DNA of 45,664 bases, taken from assembly GCA_902635845.1 (NCBI GenBank), contig CACPPK010000008.1, forward strand, positions 1 through 45,664. Direction: 5' to 3'. The translations under genes were made by a program, and so were the position numbers. This stretch comes from an uncultured Pelagibacteraceae bacterium (lineage in GTDB: Bacteria; Pseudomonadota; Alphaproteobacteria; Pelagibacterales; Pelagibacteraceae). Under the pieces are notes generated by a model. The model was not told the DNA's origin. It was given only the letters and a program-made list of their open reading frames with translations, and ran no database searches. Shown in pieces: positions 32,030 to 45,280 of this stretch (position 1 is its first letter; the number at the start of each line of letters is the position of its first letter).

Positions 32030-33145
32030 ATGAATACTGAGAAAAACATAAAAACTTTAATTGTAAAGAAACCACTAAAATTAGACTGTGGAAAGACCAT
32101 AAAAGATTTTCCGATAGCCTATGAAACTTACGGTTCACTTAATTCAAAAAAAGATAATGCAATATTAGTTTTTCATGCTCTAACAGGAGATCAATTTGTA
32201 ACCGGAATTAACCCTGTTACTAACAAAGAAGGTTGGTGGAGTTATGCAGTAGGTCCTGATAAAGCTATCGATACTAATAAATATTTTGTTATTTGCTCTA
32301 ACGTAATTGGTGGATGTATGGGGTCGTACGGACCAAGTCATAAAGATCCTGATCAAAAAATTTTTGGAACAAATTTTCCCGTTATTACAATTAATGATAT
32401 GGTGAATGCTCAATATAATTTACTTGATCATTTTGGTATTGATAAACTATTTTCTATAACTGGTGGTTCAATGGGAGGTATGCAAGTCCTTCAGTTTATT
32501 AGCAACTTTCCTGATAAATCTAAAACAGTGATACCAATAGCAACCACTTCTAGTCATTCAGCTCAAAATATTGCTTTTAACGAGCTAGGTAGACAAGCTA
32601 TTACAGCTGATAGTAACTGGAAAGATGGGAATTATACATCAAACGATACTAATCCTGGAAAAGGATTGGCAGTAGCTAGAATGGCAGCTCATATTACTTA
32701 CTTATCTAAAAAAGGTTTGCAGGAAAAATTTGGAAGAAAGTTGCAAGAAAGAGAAGATCTTAAATTTGGATTTGACGCTGATTTTCAAATAGAAAGTTAT
32801 TTAAGATATCAGGGCTCAGTTTTCGTAGATAGATTTGATGCAAATAGTTATCTTTATATTACTAGAGCTATGGATTATTTTGATTTAGCAAAACAATTCA
32901 ATGGTAATCTTTCAGAAGCATTTAAAAATACAAACGCGAAATTTTTTATAATTTCATTTACTTCAGATTGGCTTTATCCAACCCAAGAAAACAAAGATAT
33001 TGTGATTGCTTTAAACTCAATAGGAGCTGATGTTGGATTTGTAGAAATTGAGTCGGATAAAGGTCACGACTCCTTTTTACTAGACGTTACTGATTTCTTA
33101 AGTGCACTTAAAAACTTTTTAGATAAATCTTACGAAGAAAATTAA
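32030..33145 (+). CDS. metX: Homoserine O-acetyltransferase
   Basis: MetX activates homoserine with acetyl-CoA (or succinyl-CoA in some homologues) for methionine synthesis. It is an alpha/beta hydrolase of 371 residues with ALTGDQFVTG, the nucleophile elbow TGGSMGGMQVLQF, FTSDWLYPT and the catalytic histidine in ESDKGHDSFLLD. Upstream lies a SAM-II riboswitch, so expression should fall when SAM is plentiful. MetW starts two bases after its stop, the standard metXW pair. Acyl-donor preference is not proved by sequence. Confidence 0.95.
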   Translation: MNTEKNIKTLIVKKPLKLDCGKTIKDFPIAYETYGSLNSKKDNAILVFHALTGDQFVTGINPVTNKEGWWSYAVGPDKAIDTNKYFVICSNVIGGCMGSYGPSHKDPDQKIFGTNFPVITINDMVNAQYNLLDHFGIDKLFSITGGSMGGMQVLQFISNFPDKSKTVIPIATTSSHSAQNIAFNELGRQAITADSNWKDGNYTSNDTNPGKGLAVARMAAHITYLSKKGLQEKFGRKLQEREDLKFGFDADFQIESYLRYQGSVFVDRFDANSYLYITRAMDYFDLAKQFNGNLSEAFKNTNAKFFIISFTSDWLYPTQENKDIVIALNSIGADVGFVEIESDKGHDSFLLDVTDFLSALKNFLDKSYEEN

Positions 33146-33147
33146 TT

Positions 33148-33744
33148 ATGAAAAATGAATTTCAGGTAATAGCAGATTTAATTGAAAAAGATAAGAAAGT
33201 CTTAGATGTAGGTTGTGCTGATGGAACTTTGATGAAATTTTTAAAGGATAATAAAAACATAAATATAAGAGGATTAGAAATTTCAAAAGAAAGAGTGCAA
33301 GAATGTATTGCAAAAGGTTTGACTGTAATTGAAGGAAATGCTGAAAAAGATTTAAAGCAATTTCCAGACAAATCATTTGATTATGTTGTTTTAAGTCAAA
33401 CCCTACAAGCTTTTCTTAATCCTGAATTAGTTTTAGATGAACTTTTAAGAGTTGGAAAAAAAGCAATAGTTACAATTCCTAATTTTGGATACTGGAAAGT
33501 AAGATTTCATTTATTATTAAAAGGCACAATGCCAGTTACAAAAACATTACCAGATGAATGGTATAACACACCAAATTTACATATGTGTACAATCAAAGAT
33601 TTTTTTCACTTTGTAGAATCAAGAGATATAAAGATTTTCAAATCACTCGCTTTAAATAATCTTAATTCATCAATAATAAATGAGGGTAATTTAGGGGTTA
33701 AAAATTTGTTTGCAGATCTTGGTATATTTTTGATAGAAAAATAA
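33148..33744 (+). CDS. metW: Methionine biosynthesis protein MetW
   Basis: MetW is a 198-residue SAM-methyltransferase-fold protein that works with MetX in many proteobacteria, apparently as an activator or partner of it. The glycine-rich motif VLDVGCADGTLMKFL is near residue 20. The MetW-specific stretches VVLSQTLQAFLNPE and TIPNFGYWKVRFHLLLKGTMPVT are clear. WYNTPNLHMCT is also typical. It sits in the metX transcript, two bases downstream, and one base before gloB. Confidence 0.94.
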   Translation: MKNEFQVIADLIEKDKKVLDVGCADGTLMKFLKDNKNINIRGLEISKERVQECIAKGLTVIEGNAEKDLKQFPDKSFDYVVLSQTLQAFLNPELVLDELLRVGKKAIVTIPNFGYWKVRFHLLLKGTMPVTKTLPDEWYNTPNLHMCTIKDFFHFVESRDIKIFKSLALNNLNSSIINEGNLGVKNLFADLGIFLIEK

Positions 33745-33745
33745 A

Positions 33746-34465
33746 ATGCATATTGAAATTATACCCTGTCTTCAAGACAACTATAGCTATTTAATAATAG
33801 ACGAAATTAACAATTTTGCGTGTGTTGTAGATCCCAGTGAGTCTGAACCAATAATAAATTTCCTAAAAAATAAAAATATAAAATTAAAATATATTCTTAA
33901 TACTCATCATCATTATGATCATATCGGAGGAAATCAAGAATTAAAAAAAAAATATGGATCTGTTGTTGTGGGTTTTAAAGGAGACTCAAAAAGAATACCT
34001 GGAATAGACATATTGTTAGAAGACAATCAAATATGGAAAGCTGAAAACTTTGAAGCTAAAATTATGCATATACCTGGACACACATCAGGCCATATTTGTT
34101 TCAATTTTTTTAAAGAAAAAATAGTTTTTACTGGAGATACACTTTTCTCACTTGGCTGCGGAAGAATATTTGAAGGCTCTTATGAAGAAATGTTTGAGTC
34201 TTTGAACAAAATTAAATTATTACCAAAAGATACAAAAATTTATTGTGGTCATGAATACACTCTTAATAATTCAAAATTTTGTAAAAAATATGATTCTGAG
34301 AACAAAGATTTACAAAAAAAAATAGAAAAAATAGAAAAATTAAGAGAAAATGGAATTCCTACCATACCCTCAACTTTAAAAGAGGAATTGGATTGCAACA
34401 TATTTTTAAGAGCAAAAGATGTAAAAACCTTTTCAAAATTAAGAGATTTTAAGGATAATTTCTAA
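33746..34465 (+). CDS. gloB: Hydroxyacylglutathione hydrolase (glyoxalase II)
   Basis: The metallo-beta-lactamase fold enzyme hydrolyses S-lactoylglutathione, finishing methylglyoxal detoxification. The 239 residues include the metal site THHHYDH (53-59), GHTSGHICF, FTGDTLFSLGCGR and CGHEYT, and a C-terminal helical substrate domain ending in FLRAKD. Full glyoxalase II length and the GCGRIFEG segment separate it from generic MBL proteins. It follows metW by one base. Confidence 0.93.
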   Translation: MHIEIIPCLQDNYSYLIIDEINNFACVVDPSESEPIINFLKNKNIKLKYILNTHHHYDHIGGNQELKKKYGSVVVGFKGDSKRIPGIDILLEDNQIWKAENFEAKIMHIPGHTSGHICFNFFKEKIVFTGDTLFSLGCGRIFEGSYEEMFESLNKIKLLPKDTKIYCGHEYTLNNSKFCKKYDSENKDLQKKIEKIEKLRENGIPTIPSTLKEELDCNIFLRAKDVKTFSKLRDFKDNF

Positions 34466-34475
34466 TTAATTCGGC

Positions 34476-34503
34476 TTGACTAAAGGCTGACTACAACTAT
34501 ATT
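34476..34503 (+). promoter_or_regulatory. Promoter of the rplU operon
   Basis: TTGACT (34476-34481) and TATATT (34498-34503) have a 16-base spacer. The predicted leader before rplU is about 20 bases. The 64-base gap is the only spacer of note in the plus-strand block from metX to rppH, so it likely starts a new transcript. Confidence 0.6.
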
Positions 34504-34529
34504 GCGGTAACTTTAAATTAAATCAAGCT

Positions 34530-34928
34530 ATGTCATACGCAGTAATAAAAACAGGTGGAAAACAGTATAAAGTAAAATCTGGAGAAATTCTAAAGATTGA
34601 AAAACTACCAGATTCTAAACCTGAGACTAAGATAGAGTTTAATGAAATTTTGGCATACGGTGATGACAAATCAATTGAAATTGGAACTCCAAATGTTGAG
34701 GGCGCAAAAGTAGAGGCTGATTTAATTAAAAATAGCAAAAATAGAACTATTTTAATTTTTAAAAAAAGAAGAAGACAAAATTCAAGAAGAAAAAATGGGC
34801 ATAGACAAGAATATTCTATGATAAGGATTAACAAAATTTTTTCAAAAGATGGTAAAGTGTTATCAGAAGCTGAAAAAATTTCTAAAACTTCAAAAAAAGA
34901 GGAAGTTAAGGAAGCAGTAAGCAAATAG
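34530..34928 (+). CDS. rplU: 50S ribosomal protein L21
   Basis: L21 begins SYAVIKTGGKQYKVKSGEILKIEKL, the standard N-terminus, and ends its conserved core with FKKRRRQNSRRKNGHRQEYSMIRI. At 132 residues it is longer than the usual ~103 because of a Lys/Glu-rich C-terminal tail, as in other alphaproteobacteria. L27 (rpmA) follows after 14 bases, the conserved order. Confidence 0.96.
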   Translation: MSYAVIKTGGKQYKVKSGEILKIEKLPDSKPETKIEFNEILAYGDDKSIEIGTPNVEGAKVEADLIKNSKNRTILIFKKRRRQNSRRKNGHRQEYSMIRINKIFSKDGKVLSEAEKISKTSKKEEVKEAVSK

Positions 34929-34942
34929 TTATTAGGTAAATT

Positions 34943-35196
34943 ATGGCAACAAAAAAAGCAGGTGGATCATCACGAAACGGACGAGATAGTGCTGGTAGAA
35001 GACTTGGTGTAAAAAAGTACGGTGGTGAAACAGTAATTCCTGGAAACATAATTGTTAGACAAAGAGGAACTAAGATTTTTCCAGGTGAAAATGTTGGTAT
35101 GGGTAAAGATCATTCAATATTTTCAGTTGTTAAAGGGAAAGTTGTTTTCAAAAAATCTAAATCAGATAGAACTTTCGTTTCTGTAAAGCCCAATTA

Positions 35197-35197
<1 letters not shown>
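34943..35197 (+). CDS. rpmA: 50S ribosomal protein L27
   Basis: Starts with [28 protein letters not shown], the nearly invariant L27 N-terminus that reaches the peptidyl-transferase centre. The 84-residue length is normal. The N-terminus needs no processing peptide of the Firmicute type. The stop codon is the first part of a hairpin that extends to the obgE start. Confidence 0.97.
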
Positions 35198-37308
<2,111 letters not shown>

Positions 37309-38559
37309 ATGATTAAATATATGAATTTAATTGGAATAAAAGCTCGAAAAGCTAGTGAGTATAAAGTTACAACTAAAGTAAAAAATAAAGTGTTAAATGA
37401 TTACGCGAAATTAATTAAGAATGAAAAAAAATTTATTATTAATCAAAATTTAAAAGATATTAATTACGCAAGAAAAAAAGGGTTAAAAGAGAACTTAATC
37501 AAAAGACTTCATTTAAATGAAAATAAATTAGATGGAATTATAAATTCTATTTTAAAAATAGCTAAATTAAGGGACCCTATAGACAACACTTTAGAAAAAT
37601 GGAAAAGACCAAATGGTTTGAATATTAAAAGAGTATCAATACCAATTGGAGTTATTGGTGTGATTTATGAAAGTAGACCAAATGTAACTTCAGATGTTGC
37701 TAGTCTTTGTTTTAAATCTGGAAATGTAGTGATTTTGAAAGGAGGCTCTGAGGCCATAAATTCAAATAAAGCTTTAGCTAAATTGTTTAGAAAAGCACTT
37801 AAAAAAAATAAAGTTGATGAAAACTTTATACAATTTATTGATTCAAAACAAAGAAGGCTTGTAAATATTATGCTTTCTAAGATGAAAAAATATATCGATG
37901 TCATCATACCTCGTGGTGGAAAAAATTTAGTTAAAAAAGTTTTAGAATTATCCAAAGTACCTATAATTGGGCACTTAGAGGGGCTTTGTCATACTTATAT
38001 AGATAAAGATGCAGAATTAAAAATGGCTAAAGAAGTTGTCTATAACGCAAAATTAAGAAATACAAGCATTTGTGGTGCGACTGAAACTATTCTTATTCAT
38101 AAAAATATAGTCAAAAAATTTAGTAATCCTATTTTGCAGGAACTTGAAAATAGTGGATGTAAAATAATTGGCGATAAAATTTTGAAAAGCTATTACAATG
38201 GTCAAGTATATCCTGCAAAAGAGAGAGATTGGTCAACTGAATATTTGTCATCAATTGTATCTGTTAAAGTTGTTAAAAATTCTGAAGAGGCAATTAAGCA
38301 TATTAATAAATATGGCACTATGCACACTGACTCCATCATTACAAAAAATAAAAAAATAGCAAAATACTTCTTAAAAAATGTTAAAAGCTCAATTGCAATG
38401 CATAATACCTCAACTCAATTTGCTGATGGGGGTGAATTTGGATTTGGTGGAGAAGTTGGAATTTCTACTAATACACTACCGCCAAGAGGTCCTGTAGGTT
38501 TAAATCAATTGATTTCGTATAAATATGAAATCACTAGTAATGGCAAAATAAGAAATTAA
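37309..38559 (+). CDS. proA: Gamma-glutamyl phosphate reductase
   Basis: ProA reduces glutamyl phosphate to glutamate semialdehyde, the second step in proline synthesis. The 416-residue aldehyde-dehydrogenase-fold protein has PIGVIGVIYESRPNVTSDVASLC, the active cysteine in TSICGATETILIH, and the C-terminal FGFGGEVGISTNTLPPRGPVG. The ATG at 37309 touches the proB stop; ATG at 37321 is possible. With proB it forms a complete glutamate-to-proline-precursor pair, needing only ProC from elsewhere. Confidence 0.96.
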   Translation: MIKYMNLIGIKARKASEYKVTTKVKNKVLNDYAKLIKNEKKFIINQNLKDINYARKKGLKENLIKRLHLNENKLDGIINSILKIAKLRDPIDNTLEKWKRPNGLNIKRVSIPIGVIGVIYESRPNVTSDVASLCFKSGNVVILKGGSEAINSNKALAKLFRKALKKNKVDENFIQFIDSKQRRLVNIMLSKMKKYIDVIIPRGGKNLVKKVLELSKVPIIGHLEGLCHTYIDKDAELKMAKEVVYNAKLRNTSICGATETILIHKNIVKKFSNPILQELENSGCKIIGDKILKSYYNGQVYPAKERDWSTEYLSSIVSVKVVKNSEEAIKHINKYGTMHTDSIITKNKKIAKYFLKNVKSSIAMHNTSTQFADGGEFGFGGEVGISTNTLPPRGPVGLNQLISYKYEITSNGKIRN

Positions 38560-38560
38560 A

Positions 38561-39082
38561 TTGAATAACACAAAAATAAAAATTGGTGTATTAGGTGGAT
38601 CCTTTGATCCTGCTCATAAAGGACATTTGGCAATTTCTAAGGAAGCAAAAAAAAGATTCAAACTCAAAAAAGTTATTTGGGCTATTACAAAAAAAAATCC
38701 ATTTAAAATGGAAAGTAAGACATCTGTTACTGACAGAATTAAATATTGTAAAAAAATTATTAGTACAAATTCATTTATTAAAGTTAAATTTTTTGAAAAA
38801 ATTATTAAATCAAATAAAACTATTAATTTAATCAATCATTTAAAAAAAGATAAAAGCATTGAAATTTATTTTTTAATGGGTGCCGATAACCTTATTAATT
38901 TTCATAAATGGCATAAATCTAAATTAATTTCACAAAAATGTAACATTCTAGTTTTTGATAGACATGGGTATAAAAAAAATTCTTTAAAATCAAAGACATT
39001 TAAGCAACTTAGTAAGGCCAATCTAGAGTTTATTGAGTTTAATAAAGTCAACATTTCATCTTCTCAATTAAGAAAAATTTGA
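38561..39082 (+). CDS. nadD: Nicotinate-nucleotide adenylyltransferase
   Basis: NadD makes deamido-NAD from nicotinate mononucleotide and ATP. The nucleotidyl-transferase signature GGSFDPAHKGHLAISKEA opens the 173-residue protein. FLMGADNLINFHKWH and a terminal ISSSQLRKI follow. It stops right after the ISS-x-x-R motif and so lacks the C-terminal helices of longer homologues. The start appears to be TTG at 38561, one base after proA. Order proA-nadD-rsfS is conserved in alphaproteobacteria. Confidence 0.92.
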   Translation: MNNTKIKIGVLGGSFDPAHKGHLAISKEAKKRFKLKKVIWAITKKNPFKMESKTSVTDRIKYCKKIISTNSFIKVKFFEKIIKSNKTINLINHLKKDKSIEIYFLMGADNLINFHKWHKSKLISQKCNILVFDRHGYKKNSLKSKTFKQLSKANLEFIEFNKVNISSSQLRKI

Positions 39083-39099
39083 TAATCTAAAATCAATTA

Positions 39100-39450
39100 A
39101 TGGACAAAATTTCAGACTTAAAAGAAATTGTAATCAACACACTAGATCTCAATAAAGCTCAAGACATTGTAACTATTGATCTTAAAGACAAAAGTTCTAT
39201 GGCTGATTATATGATCATAGCAAGTGGAACTTCATCTAGACATATTCAATCTTTATCTGAACAAGTTTTAGAAAAACTTAAAAATAACGGTGTAAAAGAT
39301 TCAAAAATTGAGGGTAAAGAAAGTGGAGAATGGAAACTTGTTGATGGGATTGATTTGATTGTTCATATTTTTCACCCAGAAAAAAGAAAGTTTTATGAAT
39401 TAGAGAAAATTTGGTCAGAACTAATTCCAAAAGAAAAAGTGATGATATGA
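39100..39450 (+). CDS. rsfS: Ribosomal silencing factor RsfS
   Basis: RsfS binds L14 on the 50S subunit and blocks subunit joining when nutrients are short. The 116 residues show IDLKDKSSMADYMIIASGTSSRHI, EGKESGEWKLVDGIDLIVHIF and the KRKFYELEKIW end, all typical. Its stop overlaps the ctpA start in ATGA (39447-39450). In most alphaproteobacteria rlmH and a murein hydrolase activator gene come next; here they are missing. Confidence 0.94.
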   Translation: MDKISDLKEIVINTLDLNKAQDIVTIDLKDKSSMADYMIIASGTSSRHIQSLSEQVLEKLKNNGVKDSKIEGKESGEWKLVDGIDLIVHIFHPEKRKFYELEKIWSELIPKEKVMI

Positions 39451-40586
39451 AAAAAATTAAATTTTTATTATTAATTTTTTTTTCCGTTTTTTACATAAAT
39501 AAAACAGTTATTTCAGCCGAAATTAATATTTATAAAAAAATTGATCTCTTCGGAGAGGTTCTAGAAAAGATTAATAAAGAATATGTAGATGAGTTCAATC
39601 AATCTGAAAGTATGGACTCTGCTATCAATGGACTTTTACAATCCTTAGATCCTTATTCATCCTACATGTCCCCTAAAATTTTTGATGAAATGCAAACAGA
39701 AACCAGTGGTGAGTTTGGTGGACTAGGAATTGAAGTTAGCATGGAGGCTGGTGTGGTAAAAGTAATTTCACCAATAGATGATACACCTGCATCCAGAGCT
39801 GGATTAAAAGCTGGTGACTACATAGTAAAAATAAATGATGTTCAGGTTCAAGGAAAATCATTAAGTGAAGCTGTTGATTTAATGAGAGGACCTGTAGGTT
39901 CTGGAATAGAGTTAACAGTAAGACGAAGAGGCGAAAGAAAAGCGTTAACATTTAATATCATAAGAGAAGTTATTCAGGTGCAATCTGTAAAATCTGAAAT
40001 TATAGATGAAAATATTGGATACATCAGACTTACTTCATTTAACGATAACAGTAGTGATCAAATAGAAAAACAAATTAAAAAACTTAAAAAAAATAAAAAC
40101 TTAAATTCATTTATTTTAGATTTAAGAAATAATCCTGGGGGTCTTTTATCTCAAGCAATAAAGATATCAGATTTTTTTCTAGAAAATGGAGAGATAGTTT
40201 CAACAAAAAGCAAAAAAAAATCTGAAAATAGAAAATGGTTTGCAAAAAAAGGAGATATTACTGATGGAAAAACACTATTGGTTTTAATTAACTATGGTTC
40301 AGCATCTGCATCTGAAATTGTTGCTGGAGCTTTAAAGGATCACAAAAGAGCAATCATAGTTGGTGAAAATAGTTTTGGTAAAGGTTCTGTCCAATCAATT
40401 ATTCCTTTAAAAAATCGTGGAGCTATCAGATTAACTGTCGCAAAATATTATCTTCCTTCTGGAAAATCTATTTCTGAAGTAGGTGTTAGACCAGATATTG
40501 AAGTAAATGAGGAAGGTGATGATTTTAGAATAAAAACTGATACTGATAATCAATTAAACTACGCTATTAAGTTACTTAACGGATAA
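39447..40586 (+). CDS. ctpA: Carboxy-terminal processing protease (S41)
   Basis: This is a periplasmic serine protease with a PDZ domain that trims or degrades proteins from the C-terminus. I chose the ATG at 39447 (379 residues), which begins the signal peptide KKIKFLLLIFFSVFYINK; a longer in-frame start adds charged residues ahead of it and is unlikely. The PDZ domain covers about residues 85-170 (GGLGIEVSMEAG; PASRAGLKAGDYIVKIND). The catalytic serine lies in NYGSASASEIVAGAL and the lysine in ENSFGKGSVQS. Confidence 0.93.
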   Translation: MKKIKFLLLIFFSVFYINKTVISAEINIYKKIDLFGEVLEKINKEYVDEFNQSESMDSAINGLLQSLDPYSSYMSPKIFDEMQTETSGEFGGLGIEVSMEAGVVKVISPIDDTPASRAGLKAGDYIVKINDVQVQGKSLSEAVDLMRGPVGSGIELTVRRRGERKALTFNIIREVIQVQSVKSEIIDENIGYIRLTSFNDNSSDQIEKQIKKLKKNKNLNSFILDLRNNPGGLLSQAIKISDFFLENGEIVSTKSKKKSENRKWFAKKGDITDGKTLLVLINYGSASASEIVAGALKDHKRAIIVGENSFGKGSVQSIIPLKNRGAIRLTVAKYYLPSGKSISEVGVRPDIEVNEEGDDFRIKTDTDNQLNYAIKLLNG

Positions 40587-40587
40587 T

Positions 40588-41061
40588 ATGAATAAAAATT
40601 TTAAAGATTTACCACTGAGAAGTGGGGTCGGAATTGTGTTATTGAATAAACAAAATAAAGTATTTGTAGCAAAAAGAATAGATAATCCTAAAAATTTTTG
40701 GCAAATGCCTCAGGGTGGTGTTGATGAGGGTGAGGATAATTTAAAAGCTGCATTTAGAGAACTAGAGGAAGAAACAAGTATCAAAAGCGTAGAACTTATA
40801 AAAGAATTAGATGGTACATTGACCTATGATTTACCTGATAGATTACTAGGTATTATTTGGAAAGGTAAGTACAAAGGTCAAAAGCAAAAATGGTTTTTAA
40901 TGCGATTTGTTGGAAATGATAATGAAATAAATATTAATACATCTAATCCAGAATTTTTAGATTGGAAGTGGATTGACTTGGATTTAATTACTGATGTTGT
41001 GGTTGATTTTAAACATCATGTTTACAAAGAACTTAAAGCAAAAGTAAAAAAATTAATTTAG
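40588..41061 (+). CDS. rppH: RNA pyrophosphohydrolase (Nudix)
   Basis: RppH removes pyrophosphate from the 5' end of transcripts, starting their decay. The Nudix box spans residues 43-65 (GGVDEGEDNLKAAFRELEEE), and the N-terminus LPLRSGVGIVLLNKQNKVFVAKR with QMPQGG is typical of RppH rather than other Nudix enzymes. WFLMRF and FLDWKWIDLD also fit. It follows ctpA by one base and overlaps convergent atpC by nine bases. Confidence 0.93.
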   Translation: MNKNFKDLPLRSGVGIVLLNKQNKVFVAKRIDNPKNFWQMPQGGVDEGEDNLKAAFRELEEETSIKSVELIKELDGTLTYDLPDRLLGIIWKGKYKGQKQKWFLMRFVGNDNEININTSNPEFLDWKWIDLDLITDVVVDFKHHVYKELKAKVKKLI

Positions 41062-41444
41062 AGTTTTTAAAACTTCAACTTTTTGATCTGCTAAATACTT
41101 AGATTGATCGTTAATATCTGTTTTATTAGCCTCTTCTTCTGCCTGTTTAAGTAAATCTTGTTGCTTCGATTTATCCATATCAGAAAGATTAAAAATTGTA
41201 CTTGTTAAAATAGATAGATTGTTATTTTTGAACTCAACAATTCCATCTTCAACATAGAAATTTTCATCACCTGATTTTGATAAAATCTTAATTATCCCAG
41301 GTTTCAAAAATGAAATAATAGAAATATGATCCTTCAATATTCCCATCTCTCCTTCAAAAGCAGGGACCACAACTTCTGAAACATCATCTTTTACTAAAAA
41401 AGATTTTTCAGGATTTACTATTTCAACTTTAAACTCTTCACTCA

Positions 41445-41445
<1 letters not shown>
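41053..41445 (-). CDS. atpC: ATP synthase F1 epsilon subunit
   Basis: The 130-residue epsilon subunit of F1 joins the central stalk to the c-ring and can inhibit ATP hydrolysis. Its beta-sandwich has VEIVNPEKSFLVKDD, VVPAFEGEMGILKDH and the VEDGIVEFKNNNLSIL segment; a helical C-terminal part follows. It is the last gene of the atp operon and its ATG shares one base with the atpD stop. The 3' end overlaps rppH. Confidence 0.95.
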
Positions 41446-43738
<2,293 letters not shown>

Positions 43739-43744
43739 AAATTA

Positions 43745-45280
43745 TTAAGATTTAAAATTTCCTTTTAATTGAGCAATAACCTCAACAAGTAATTTTTCTT
43801 TATCTTCCTCAAGTTTTCCTGAACTTAAAATTGACTCGATAATTTCAGGCTTATCTGATTTACATTTTTCAATAATCTTGCTCTCAAATTCAGCAACGTC
43901 TTTTAAATCAATATCATCCAGATAACCTTTTACTCCACAAAATACTGAAATAACTTGTTCTGCAACCGTCATGGGTGAATATTGTTTTTGTTTTAAAAGT
44001 TCAGTTAACTTAGAGCCTCTATTTAAAAGTTGCTGGGTAGATGCATCTAAATCAGATCCAAATTGAGCAAAAGCTGCCATTTCTCTGTATTGTGCTAGCT
44101 CTAATTTCATTGAACCAGAAACTTTTTTCATCGCTTTTGTTTGAGCTGATGAACCAACCCTAGATACTGATAAACCTACGTTAATTGCAGGTCTTATACC
44201 TTGGTTAAATAATTCTGTTTCAAGAAAAATTTGTCCGTCTGTAATTGAAATAACGTTAGTAGGAATGAACGCAGATACGTCTCCACCTTGTGTTTCAATA
44301 ATTGGCAGTGCAGTAAGTGATCCACCACCATGTTCGTCACTTAATTTTGCTGCTCTTTCAAGTAATCTACTATGAAGATAAAATACATCTCCAGGATAAG
44401 CCTCACGTCCTGGAGGTCTTCTTAATAGCAATGACATTTGTCTATAAGCAACTGCTTGTTTAGACAAATCATCATAAATTATTAACGCATGCATTCCATT
44501 ATCTCTAAAATACTCACCCATAGCACAACCTGTGTATGGTGCTAAGAATTGTAAAGGAGCAGAGTCAGAAGCAGTAGCAGCAACGATTGTTGTGTACTCC
44601 ATAGCTCCAGCTTCTTCTAATGTTTTTTGAATTTGTCTTACTGTTGATCTTTTTTGACCAACTGCAACGTATATACAATAAAGTTTTTGTTTTTCATCAC
44701 CAGATTCATTGACTTTTTTTTGATTAATAATTGCATCTACTGCAACTGCTGTTTTACCAGTTTGTCTATCACCAATAATTAATTCCCTTTGTCCTCTTCC
44801 AATCGGAACTAAACTATCAATTGATTTAAGACCAGTTTGCATTGGTTCACTAACTGATTGTCGTGGAATAATACCAGGAGCTTTTACTTCAACCCTGCTT
44901 TTTTTAATTCCTTTATCTAATGGTCCTTTTCCATCAATAGGATTTCCTAAACCATCTACTACTCTACCTAATAATTCTTTACCAACTGGTGTATCAACAA
45001 TATTACCAGTTCTTTTGACTACATCCCCTTCTTTAACATTTCTGTCATCACCAAAAATTACAACACCAACATTTTCACTTTCTAAGTTTAGAGCCATACC
45101 TTTTGAACCATCTGCAAACTCTACCATTTCACCAGCTTGAACATTATCCAAACCATAAATCCTAGCAATACCATCTCCAACTGATAAAACTTGACCAACT
45201 TCTGTGACTTCTGCTTTATCACCAAAATTTTTAATTTGTTCTTTTAATATTTTTGTAACTTCTGAAGGATTTATTTCCAT
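43745..45280 (-). CDS. atpA: ATP synthase F1 alpha subunit
   Basis: Non-catalytic nucleotide-binding subunit of F1, 511 residues, full length. The Walker A loop is [15 protein letters not shown] near residue 170, and the family signatures [23 protein letters not shown] and the [17 protein letters not shown] region are intact. It starts directly at the atpH stop with no spacer. No internal break is seen. Confidence 0.98.
   Translation of the reverse strand: MEINPSEVTKILKEQIKNFGDKAEVTEVGQVLSVGDGIARIYGLDNVQAGEMVEFADGSKGMALNLESENVGVVIFGDDRNVKEGDVVKRTGNIVDTPVGKELLGRVVDGLGNPIDGKGPLDKGIKKSRVEVKAPGIIPRQSVSEPMQTGLKSIDSLVPIGRGQRELIIGDRQTGKTAVAVDAIINQKKVNESGDEKQKLYCIYVAVGQKRSTVRQIQKTLEEAGAMEYTTIVAATASDSAPLQFLAPYTGCAMGEYFRDNGMHALIIYDDLSKQAVAYRQMSLLLRRPPGREAYPGDVFYLHSRLLERAAKLSDEHGGGSLTALPIIETQGGDVSAFIPTNVISITDGQIFLETELFNQGIRPAINVGLSVSRVGSSAQTKAMKKVSGSMKLELAQYREMAAFAQFGSDLDASTQQLLNRGSKLTELLKQKQYSPMTVAEQVISVFCGVKGYLDDIDLKDVAEFESKIIEKCKSDKPEIIESILSSGKLEEDKEKLLVEVIAQLKGNFKS

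Noticed and set aside
33146..33376. Two minus-strand ORFs over the start of metW
   Set aside because: They lie on MetW coding sequence with clear methyltransferase motifs and show no recognisable protein features.
34523..34924. Minus-strand ORF of 133 codons over rplU
   Set aside because: Exactly antisense to L21, whose conserved sequence explains the open frame.
38595..38835. Alternative ORFs on both strands within nadD
   Set aside because: Lysine/isoleucine-rich shadows caused by AT-rich sequence; the NadD frame has the real motifs.
39411..39446. Longer ctpA start inside rsfS
   Set aside because: It would put charged residues ahead of the signal peptide; the ATGA overlap at 39447 fits this genome's pattern.
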